Of a stretch of 64,000 nt of DNA, positions 7,348 through 13,452 are shown one piece after another. The translations under genes were made by a program, and so were the position numbers. The notes under the pieces were generated by a model that saw only the letters and a program-made list of their open reading frames with translations, did not search any database and had not been told where the DNA came from. Location of the stretch: the NCBI GenBank assembly GCA_002311635.1, contig DBZJ01000009.1, positions 11,876 to 75,875 of the forward strand, in the 5' to 3' direction. Source of the DNA: Syntrophaceae bacterium UBA1163 (GTDB lineage: Bacteria > Desulfobacterota > BSN033 > UBA1163). Numbering within the stretch: the stretch's first letter is position 1; each line of letters opens with the position of its first letter.

Positions 7348-9063
7348 TCAATCATTCATCTGATATTCTCCGTTCAGAGGAAATACATATTTCTCCCAGA
7401 CACGGCTAACCTGCACGTCATCCCCCACGGTCCTGATCAGCATAATCTCCCGGCAAAAGTCCCTTTGATCCGCTTTGGTCGTATTCATGCCGTAGATCTG
7501 CAGGGCAAATGAGGCGAAGTCCCTGACCATGAAATCGAATATCTGGTTGAGGATGTCCTTATCCAGATTTTCAATGCCGGACTGTTCAAGAATCAATTGA
7601 CCATAGACCACAATAGAAAACATCTCACCAAGGGGTAACGAGAAGGAAGAATCCATATCCTGCTTCTGATCCGGATAAGCTTTGTTCAAGAACTCCTTGA
7701 AGAGTTCGATCTGCTTGATGAAAACCGCCACATTCGGCAGATCTTTATACGAATCGAAAGTGGATTGATAGTCGTGAAACCGGACATTACCCAGGCCTTT
7801 GGCCGGTCCCTGGTTGAACAGGAACAAATCGTCTTTGGTCGAAAGGTCGGGTTGCATCGGAGGATGATCGACAGGATTGAAAAAATAATTCTTCATGAAC
7901 TTGCGGATAAGCTGAATGTTGACATGCACAGTGCCTTCAAGCTTGGACGGACCTCGAATTTCGCTGGTGCCCGTGAAGAAGTAGGTGTCCTTCTCAAAAC
8001 CCTTGGCGGCAATGACATCCCATAGCAGATTGATAACTTCTTCGGCCTGAAGGGTGACCTTCATCTTGCTCGTGGGATTGTAAAGGAGATAACGCCGGTC
8101 TTTTTCATTGGCATTCCGGAAATAGTCGGTGGCCCGGCGCTGGTAGAGCTTCATCCCTACCAGGCGGAGCCAGGCGTCCATAAAATTTTTTCTCACATGG
8201 GGCATATCGGTAACACGGCGGTCATAGAGGATACGGTTGGAGGCATGGGTGATGGCCTCGTAAAAACAATGCTCAGCCACCCCGATGGAAGCCGGGCCGA
8301 TATTGAATTTCCCGATATTGACCGTATTCAGAGCGGTATCCCAAGCCGCCGAACCCCGCGAGAGGAGGTCTTCTTCCCTGATGGGGTAATCATGAAGGGC
8401 GAAGTTGGACACATATTGCTGATGGGAAATGACGTTCTTTTTCAACTCGTAGGCTTTATGGCGGTAATTGGTGACGAAAAAGGCATAGTCATCTGTGCCG
8501 TCCTTTATTTTGCCCATGGTCGAAACCATCTCAGCCTCGTTCCCGTTTCCGATATAGTATTTCTCTCCATTGGCAACCCAGGTGCCGTCTCCTTTTGGTG
8601 TGAGTGTCGTATCCGCACTGTAGATGTCGGCGCCGTGAGCTCTTTCAGACAGGCCGAAAGCAAAGATCGCCCCTCCCCTGAGAAGCTTGGCCGCTTTCTG
8701 CTTGGCCTTCTCATTCTTACTCATCCAGATGGGGCCCAAGCCGAGGATGGTCACCTGGAAGCAATACCAGTAACCCAGGCCATAAAAGGCCAGGAGTTCG
8801 CTGTAGGCGTTGTTGCGGGCCGTATCCCAACGGCAATCCGGATCACCGTCACTATAGATCTTGGGTGTAAGCAACTTGGAAAAGATCCGTTCTTTTTTGA
8901 TAAAATCGACAAACTCCTTGTACCAGACCTTCTTATTGAAATCATCGAGGAGCCTGGCCTTTCCCATGCTCTCGAAGAATTGGATTGTCTTTGTCATAAT
9001 GGTCCGCGAATTTTCATCGACCATGAGGCCTGTGTATTTTTTAGGTTGAAGCAGGAAGTTCAT
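7348..9063 (-). CDS. acyl-CoA dehydrogenase family protein (large, ~570 residues)
   Basis: 571 residues from the ATG at 9063, which has AGGAG eight bases upstream; a frame to 9093 has no ribosome site. The middle domain carries FGLSERAHGADIYSADTTL, the flavin/substrate contact strand of acyl-CoA dehydrogenases, and the C-terminal helical domain has the family's TGTSEIRGPSKLEG segment near the active site. With over 150 residues after it, the protein is longer than the usual 380-residue enzymes, like other large dehydrogenases whose tails fold back on the core. It probably oxidises an acyl-CoA thioester and passes electrons to ETF. No ETF or beta-oxidation partner lies next to it. Confidence 0.85.
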   Translation of the reverse strand: MNFLLQPKKYTGLMVDENSRTIMTKTIQFFESMGKARLLDDFNKKVWYKEFVDFIKKERIFSKLLTPKIYSDGDPDCRWDTARNNAYSELLAFYGLGYWYCFQVTILGLGPIWMSKNEKAKQKAAKLLRGGAIFAFGLSERAHGADIYSADTTLTPKGDGTWVANGEKYYIGNGNEAEMVSTMGKIKDGTDDYAFFVTNYRHKAYELKKNVISHQQYVSNFALHDYPIREEDLLSRGSAAWDTALNTVNIGKFNIGPASIGVAEHCFYEAITHASNRILYDRRVTDMPHVRKNFMDAWLRLVGMKLYQRRATDYFRNANEKDRRYLLYNPTSKMKVTLQAEEVINLLWDVIAAKGFEKDTYFFTGTSEIRGPSKLEGTVHVNIQLIRKFMKNYFFNPVDHPPMQPDLSTKDDLFLFNQGPAKGLGNVRFHDYQSTFDSYKDLPNVAVFIKQIELFKEFLNKAYPDQKQDMDSSFSLPLGEMFSIVVYGQLILEQSGIENLDKDILNQIFDFMVRDFASFALQIYGMNTTKADQRDFCREIMLIRTVGDDVQVSRVWEKYVFPLNGEYQMND

Positions 9064-9143
9064 TTTTCGCTCCTCTCCTGATCCATTGGTCATTTTCTAA
9101 AGATAGGGCAATTAATGGTCCAAGGAAAAAACCTGGCAGGATT

Positions 9144-9158
9144 TGGTCTCAGCTTTTG
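9144..9158. repeat. TGGTCTCAGCTTTTG repeat, copy 1
   Basis: The 15-mer TGGTCTCAGCTTTTG and its flanks (AGG before, AA-GTCCT after) recur at 9611-9625. The two copies bracket the small gene at 9336-9524. The rest of the gap 9064-9335 shows no gene. Confidence 0.6.
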
Positions 9159-9335
9159 GCAAGGTCCTGTTGATTGCAGAAGTCTGGCCCTCTCCACTCC
9201 GGCAGTCTTTTTTGCCGTGTCCGACTTAAGCACCTTGTTATAAGTCTGATGTTTCAGTAAGAAATGATATCTTACTTGCCTTCGCCAGGTCTCCAACTTT
9301 GAGCCAATAAATTAATTTTCTCAACTCTGAATTTT

Positions 9336-9524
9336 CTAATTGCTAGTAACGTAGCCCTTTTCGCGAATGTCTTCATCATCCAGATAATGAGATAGATTTG
9401 AGTGCACATTCTCTAAGTTATCTATTGAGAGTGCCTCGATTTTCTTTCGAGCAACTGAAGCATGTAGCTCTCCATTTGATAGACCCTCTAGGATGGAGAC
9501 GAGTTCTTCGATTTTTGATTTCAT
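9336..9524 (-). CDS. small conserved-looking protein, unknown function
   Basis: 62 residues, highly charged and predicted helical (MKSKIEELVSILEGLSNGE, then YLDDEDIREK near the C-terminus). The ending resembles small cassette-borne proteins with a YLTDEDIR-type motif, but I cannot name a family with certainty. The gene lies directly after core-site-like sequences (GTTAGGT at 9586-9580 and GTTAAGC at 9553-9547 on the minus strand), as expected for a gene carried on an integron cassette. It is bracketed by two copies of the TGGTCTCAGCTTTTG repeat. Confidence 0.55.
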   Translation of the reverse strand: MKSKIEELVSILEGLSNGELHASVARKKIEALSIDNLENVHSNLSHYLDDEDIREKGYVTSN

Positions 9525-9546
9525 GTTTTGTTCTTTATAACGACTC

Positions 9547-9586
9547 GCTTAACCTGCGCGCGCAACCTGCCGCCCGCAAACCTAAC
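9547..9586 (-). other. integron core-site-like sequences
   Basis: Read on the minus strand, GTTAGGT (9586-9580) and GTTAAGC (9553-9547) both match the GTTRRRY recombination core. They precede the start at 9524. A clean folded attC is not obvious, so this is a degenerate or partial site. Confidence 0.35.
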
Positions 9587-9610
9587 GCCAATGCCGAATC
9601 TTGCAGGGTC

Positions 9611-9677
9611 TGGTCTCAGCTTTTGATAAAGTCCTCCTTTTGAGATCTGATCCTCATCACTCTTCCCTATGATGAGG
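9611..9677. repeat. repeat copy 2 plus an 8-bp perfect hairpin
   Basis: 9611-9625 repeats the 15-mer seen at 9144-9158. 9652-9677 is CCTCATCA facing TGATGAGG across a 10-base loop, just downstream of the DUF2283 gene, where it could act as a transcription stop. Confidence 0.5.
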
Positions 9678-9707
9678 TCGGCGGACTGTCGGGCATCCGT
9701 TGATTCG

Positions 9708-9926
9708 TTACGCCGCCACTGTGTGAACGTCGGATGGAAGTCTGCTAAGAATCAATTCCTTTAATTGAATCTTCTTGCTGGCGTTATCAATATCAATACC
9801 CACCAAATTGCCTTCGGCATCATAATCAAGCACGACACCTTCAGAAATCTCCTTGCTCTCGACGCTCGTTTTCTCCGAGAGATCGATATACAGGGAATCG
9901 GTCTCCGGGTAATAGTTGAGTTTCAT
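9708..9926 (-). CDS. DUF2283 family protein, probable antitoxin-like partner
   Basis: 72 residues matching the DUF2283 pattern: MKLNYYPETDSLYIDLSEK, then EISEGVVLDYDAEGNLVGIDIDNASKKI. DUF2283 proteins are small, mostly beta, and often sit beside a DUF4258-type toxin-like protein, as here. The gene overlaps its upstream neighbour by four bases. Its stop codon lies in GCGTAAC, an imperfect RYYYAAC box. The toxin-antitoxin reading is inference from pairing, not proven for this family. Confidence 0.8.
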   Translation of the reverse strand: MKLNYYPETDSLYIDLSEKTSVESKEISEGVVLDYDAEGNLVGIDIDNASKKIQLKELILSRLPSDVHTVAA

Positions 9927-10165
9927 AGCTTGTACCTCCTGTCAAAAAAAGCATTGTGAATCGTTTTTTTATCTTCCAAAGTCACTACTCGTAAGACACG
10001 GCCTTCAAGTTCATCGATTATACCCCAAAATCGAAAACGCTTAGGTTCCTGAGGTTCGATCTTGAGCGGGTTCTCAATGACGCGAATACACCATTCCCTC
10101 TTGAGATATGGACGTTTCCTCAAAACCTCTTTATCAAAATATTCTGTAAATCTATATTCAGCCAT
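9923..10165 (-). CDS. DUF4258/BrnT-like small protein, putative toxin partner of DUF2283
   Basis: 80 residues: YFDKEVLRKRPYLKREWCI, FRFWGIIDELEGRVLRVVTLEDKKTIHNAFFDR. The strand pattern with a late conserved V-L-E-D-K-x-T-I-H-N-A-F-F-D-R is like DUF4258 and BrnT RNase-type proteins paired with DUF2283. A TATAAT hexamer (10177-10182, minus strand) lies only 12 bases before the ATG, so transcription may start almost at the start codon. The four-base overlap with the DUF2283 gene indicates coupled translation. Confidence 0.7.
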   Translation of the reverse strand: MAEYRFTEYFDKEVLRKRPYLKREWCIRVIENPLKIEPQEPKRFRFWGIIDELEGRVLRVVTLEDKKTIHNAFFDRRYKL

Positions 10166-10473
10166 TAAACAATTAAATTATACCATGTTTCCCAGCGTTT
10201 TTTAGAAAAATTTAGGGCAATTTGCGGGGGGAGTCAAGAAGAAAATCTGGGGACGTCTGTCTAACCTCTAAAGAAATAACGGCAAAACATTGCAGGTGAA
10301 AATTATAGGGAGGTAGTTTCGGTTAGCCCTCGGCAGCTCGAACCTCTTAGAGATATATTTCTGCGGTTAAAAACGCAGTTCTAGGCAATAAATCAGCGTC
10401 ATTTCTTTGAGATTCAGTTATAAGTATCAAACACTTACCTTGGTCCAACCCACACACGCGCATCAGCCTGTAG
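10166..10473. other. gene-free gap with attC-like box pairs
   Basis: No convincing gene. On the minus strand GGCTAAC (10328-10322, one mismatch to RYYYAAC) and GTTAGAC (10265-10259, perfect GTTRRRY) are 70 bp end to end. A second pair, GTCTAAC (10479-10473) and GTTGGAC (10449-10443), both perfect, is only 37 bp long and includes the stop of the HEPN-like gene. Neither folds as clearly as the site at 12113-12180, so these are probably decayed sites. Confidence 0.4.
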
Positions 10474-11424
10474 TTAGACGACCAGCATTCCAAGAGATGC
10501 AATAAGCAAGGCCGAAACAAATTCTTGGAGCGTATTCGTAACATTTAACAAGTCGATGGATGCCTTCTCTGGTTTGCCAGTATGAAGTATTTGGCTGCGT
10601 AAATCGTAACAGTAGATGAAAAAGCGTTCCGCTGACATTCCCCCGTAATCGCGACTTCCCAATAAGCGCTTCACGAGCTTTCTGCCACTTTGCCTTATTG
10701 ATTCGTATTTCAGCCACTGTAGGCTACCCATGAATGACTCTTTTGTTTCTGCCAACATGGCAGAGCGCCGTACCAATTCTGACATATTCTCTACGATAGC
10801 TTTGTCCAATTCGGAGCGTTCAGCAAGCTCAAGTACAGCCTCAATCGACGTCACTAGAGTGATAAGCCTACTCCGGAGGGATACATCAAAGGATGAGGCA
10901 CAATACAGCTCAAACGCCAATAATTGTTTCTCAGTCAGAACGGGGTGCTGGCCAAATGTTTCAGAAAATTGGCCAACGAAGGTAGTTGGATCTTTACCAA
11001 GCGTGAACTGGGCGTTCATACGAACAAACACCATACCATCTTTGTGTTCGTATATGTCTACACCGTGTACGTCATTCCGAACGGGACGTTTATACATTTC
11101 TTCAAACATCTTTATTCCGGTACTTGTTACGACGCCCCGCAACCGCCCATCACCGAAATCAATCCCGACTCTCTGTCGAACCGCCCAAGCCAAGAGAGCT
11201 GCTTTTACCCGTTCAACTGCCTCTTTCGCCTGTTCAACGGAAGAATACGGGCCGCCTATAACAGCTGCATCTGGGAAATCTTTTATTGGATTTCCTATTC
11301 CACCTGACCGGATTCGCAGCTTTTTACCATCTGCTTCTTCGAAGATCACTTGCTCTTCTGTGTCGATGTTGATACGAGTATCTTGCGAAAGGTGAAATCT
11401 AACTCGGAAATCAAAATTAGGCAT
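10474..11424 (-). CDS. HEPN-domain-like protein, unknown role
   Basis: 316 residues. The C-terminal third (about 165-316) is helical and ends with FIYCYDLRSQILHTGKPE, an R-x4-H arrangement characteristic of HEPN RNases (the Apea-like group has this layout). The N-terminal half is mixed alpha/beta with no motif that I recognise. HEPN proteins often act in toxin-antitoxin, abortive infection or other defence systems, so a defence cargo is possible. The ATG at 11424 lies 16 bases downstream of a GTTAGGC core box (11446-11440), and its stop overlaps a GTCTAAC box, both typical of cassette genes. Confidence 0.65.
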   Translation of the reverse strand: MPNFDFRVRFHLSQDTRINIDTEEQVIFEEADGKKLRIRSGGIGNPIKDFPDAAVIGGPYSSVEQAKEAVERVKAALLAWAVRQRVGIDFGDGRLRGVVTSTGIKMFEEMYKRPVRNDVHGVDIYEHKDGMVFVRMNAQFTLGKDPTTFVGQFSETFGQHPVLTEKQLLAFELYCASSFDVSLRSRLITLVTSIEAVLELAERSELDKAIVENMSELVRRSAMLAETKESFMGSLQWLKYESIRQSGRKLVKRLLGSRDYGGMSAERFFIYCYDLRSQILHTGKPEKASIDLLNVTNTLQEFVSALLIASLGMLVV

Positions 11425-11456
11425 ATTTACTTACCGTTCGCCTAACGAGCCTGTGG

Positions 11457-11609
11457 GAAAAACCCCTCACTGCGCTTAGGGGGTGGTTTTCGGGGGTCTC
11501 TTGACCCCTCCTCAGCATGAGACCGTCGCATACAGAGCATGCTGAGAGGTCGCATTTTCTTCCACTCGTTGGTTTCGCGCGAGATTGACTTTTTCTACAG
11601 CCTCAACGC
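11457..11609. repeat. copy of the ~155-bp dispersed repeat next to an attC site
   Basis: Homologous to 7171-7326, with shared blocks GAAAAACCC-CTCAC, GAGCATGCTGA, and GAGATTGACTTTTTCTACAG followed by CTCAACGC. It fills the space between the GTTAGGC box at 11446-11440 and the attC at 11601-11662. It codes for nothing obvious. Confidence 0.6.
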
Positions 11610-11662
11610 TAAGGCTCACCGGGAGCCGGATTTATCGGCGATCCGGTAGCGCCTTGTTAGGT
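11601..11662 (-). other. probable integron attC recombination site
   Basis: On the minus strand ACCTAAC (perfect RYYYAAC) opens the site and GTTGAGG (one mismatch to GTTRRRY) closes it. Between them AAGGC pairs with GCCTT and ACCGG with CCGGT, leaving an unequal bulge (GCT opposite GA), and CCGGAT pairs with ATCCGG inside. Paired arms with unequal extra bases are the structural hallmark of attC. It starts four bases after the beta-flower gene stop. Confidence 0.6.
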
Positions 11663-11665
11663 GCT

Positions 11666-12097
11666 TTATTTTTTTCCCATAGAGAGAAATATCTCTAGTG
11701 GAAGTCTTGCCCACTGGCTCTTATGCATAGGCTCTAATGGTTCCAATTGTTGCAGCGATTTTAATGGCGTTAACTTCTGCAATCCCTTTAGACGTTCAAG
11801 TTTTGTAAGCTTATTAACAGCGCCTTCGATAAAACCAACCGCATAGCCCTCGTGATCCCAGATTATACCTTTTTTAAACCAGCCAAGATGCTTCCCGTTA
11901 AACCCATAAATGGATTCTCCGTCTAGATACGCGACTGGCTCGCCCTTCCATAGATAAATATTCATCTCATCTTCCGTATCAATATACGCGACCGCTTCAC
12001 CAGCGTCGTCAAATAATGAAATTTCACGGGCATACCCAATGGCAGGGACCAATAAAAGGATGACCAGAAAGGTTGCTAACAATCTCGTGACTTTCAT
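11666..12097 (-). CDS. secreted protein with 4-fold beta-flower-like repeats
   Basis: 143 residues from the ATG at 12097 (MKVTRLLATFLVILLLVPAIG), preceded by AAAGGAG. The longer frame to 12211 runs through the attC site and is not the start. A signal peptide ends near residue 22. Then come short repeated strands of the form x-Y-hydrophobic-W/F: AVAYIDTED, IYLWKGEPVAYLDGE, IYGFNGKHLGWFKKG, IIWDHEGYAVGF, as in the 4-fold beta-flower family. The C-terminal part is Leu/Lys-rich with LKGLQKLTPLKSLQQLEPLE, a near-repeating amphipathic stretch. Function unknown. It is framed by attC sites on both sides. Confidence 0.75.
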   Translation of the reverse strand: MKVTRLLATFLVILLLVPAIGYAREISLFDDAGEAVAYIDTEDEMNIYLWKGEPVAYLDGESIYGFNGKHLGWFKKGIIWDHEGYAVGFIEGAVNKLTKLERLKGLQKLTPLKSLQQLEPLEPMHKSQWARLPLEIFLSMGKK

Positions 12098-12112
12098 TGT
12101 CGTCTCCTTTGC

Positions 12113-12180
12113 ACCTAACGGAAAGCTCAGCCAGAGGCAGGCGCCGTTTCCTGCCGATTGGCTGCAGCGCCGGGTTAGAG
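12113..12180 (-). other. integron attC recombination site (near-textbook)
   Basis: Minus strand: CTCTAAC (R'', one mismatch), spacer CCGGC, arm GCTGCAGCC, then GGCAGG-loop-CCTGCC, arm GGCTGAGC, spacer TTTCC, and GTTAGGT (R', perfect). The arms pair fully except for a single extra G in the first arm, the extrahelical base that directs strand choice by IntI. The core is followed 15 bases later by the start codon of the next gene, with its ribosome site between. I regard this as a real attC. Confidence 0.85.
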
Positions 12181-12207
12181 CTTTCATGGACACTGTCGAG
12201 AGATTCC

Positions 12208-13080
12208 TCATGGGGATGTGTCCACGGCCCCTATCAACTCAGGTTTCACAAAGGCTTCGAGGTCTGCCAAGAAATCCTCGACCCCGTTGCCGCGCCTTGA
12301 GAAGCACTTTGCGATAGGCATTCCAGTTCGAGCCTTCGCTATGCGCCGCCTCATCTTTTCGACACGCTCCGCCCAGGGGCCGTCGAGAAGAACATAATCG
12401 CAGCAATTCACCGACATGGCTGCGTGCTGAAGGTCAATAGCGTCGTTTTCGGAGATCGGTGCTTTGCAGTCCAGAACATAGCCGCGTATCAGCTCCCCCA
12501 AAATCACTTTTGTTCTTGGTCGCCTGTCATCTGGAACTGCATTGCGAGCTTTGCGGACGTAGCTTGGTTCTAGGCGGATACTTTCTATCCGCTTGATAAT
12601 CTCCACAGCAACACGATCAGTCGATTTAACAAGTTCGGTCCCATACTCGTAAGCCACCGAAATGAAGCCGCGCATAGTGAACCCAAAGGGGGCATTTTGC
12701 GCACGCTCACAGAAGAACTTGAGTGTCGGAAGATCAGCGGACGGCCAAAACCGCCTCTGGTTGTTGGAATCAGCTCGTTCCTGCTCTAGGACCTTGTCTA
12801 GGGCGAAATCTGTGAAGAAAACGTTCGGTAACAACCTCTCGATGAAAGCTTCGGTGTCGCGGCAATGACGAGCATCCGTAGCGCGGACGAACTCGACCAA
12901 CGAAAGATTAGACAGAAGGAGGGTTCCTCCCTTCGACATGAGGGCTTTCACAAACCGATCTTGGATACCCGGGTCGTCAGAGAATACTCGAATTGCCCAG
13001 TGATCAAAATAGACAGTTGGTGGGTCAAAGCTCTGCCTCGCGTGAACACCGTCGGACGCTACTAAAAACTCAATGGGCAT
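12208..13080 (-). CDS. PIN-like domain protein
   Basis: 290 residues. Acidic positions fall in a PIN-like order: VYFDHWA near residue 25, LSLVEFVRA near 61, then ENDAIDLQHAAMS and YVLLDGPW near 215-238. Such proteins are often single-strand ribonucleases and may be toxins. No antitoxin gene is adjacent, and the protein is roughly twice as long as VapC. AAGGA lies about nine bases before the ATG. Its stop lies 28 bases from the attC at 12113-12180, so it is most simply the cargo of that cassette. Confidence 0.6.
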   Translation of the reverse strand: MPIEFLVASDGVHARQSFDPPTVYFDHWAIRVFSDDPGIQDRFVKALMSKGGTLLLSNLSLVEFVRATDARHCRDTEAFIERLLPNVFFTDFALDKVLEQERADSNNQRRFWPSADLPTLKFFCERAQNAPFGFTMRGFISVAYEYGTELVKSTDRVAVEIIKRIESIRLEPSYVRKARNAVPDDRRPRTKVILGELIRGYVLDCKAPISENDAIDLQHAAMSVNCCDYVLLDGPWAERVEKMRRRIAKARTGMPIAKCFSRRGNGVEDFLADLEAFVKPELIGAVDTSP

Positions 13081-13452
13081 TTGACGGATCCTTGATGTAT
13101 CATTCTATGGCTCTAACAATTAATAGACGAAGTTCCGATTTGTTTCCAATCGGTCCTCCTAAGTCTACCTTATTACCACTTTTTACACATGGTGTCTATA
13201 AGTCAATCGATTGTATTCCGGATAATAAAGGAGCACTCTCCGCGGGAGAAGTCCCGTGGATCAAAAGCCGTCATAATAAATTCCAAGATATTGAATTGTC
13301 CCAACAACTAATGCAAACGCGTTTAATCACTTTACATGTAGCGCAAGGCTTTAGCCTTGCTTAAAGCAACCCTAAAGGGTTGCCCTACAAAATATTTAAT
13401 GCGTTTGTATTAGTTTGAAGAAATGGTGGACTTATGTATTATAATTAATTCG
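13081..13452. other. gap between cassette region and uvrA
   Basis: No gene seen. On the minus strand GTTAGAG (13118-13112) matches the attC core with one mismatch, and 13128-13152 folds as CCGATT/AATCGG around a short loop, so a decayed attC may mark the outer edge of the cassettes. 13338-13388 is a two-hairpin repeat: GCAAGGC/GCCTTGC followed by GCAACCC/GGGTTGC, bounded by GTAG and CTAC. Confidence 0.4.
13338..13388. repeat. composite two-hairpin repeat bounded by GTAG...CTAC
   Basis: GCAAGGC-TTTA-GCCTTGC and GCAACCC-TAAA-GGGTTGC stand side by side between GTAG and CTAC. The architecture (two hairpins, GTAG/CTAC borders) is like that at 32501-32570 and 39478-39533, although the arm sequences differ. 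Confidence 0.55.

Noticed and set aside
8197-9081. 294-codon open frame on the plus strand
   Set aside because: It lies fully antisense to the acyl-CoA dehydrogenase gene, has no recognisable domain or ribosome site, and is a shadow of the coding strand.
10730-11395. 221-codon plus-strand open frame
   Set aside because: Antisense to the HEPN-like gene; Ser/Arg-rich composition typical of shadow frames.
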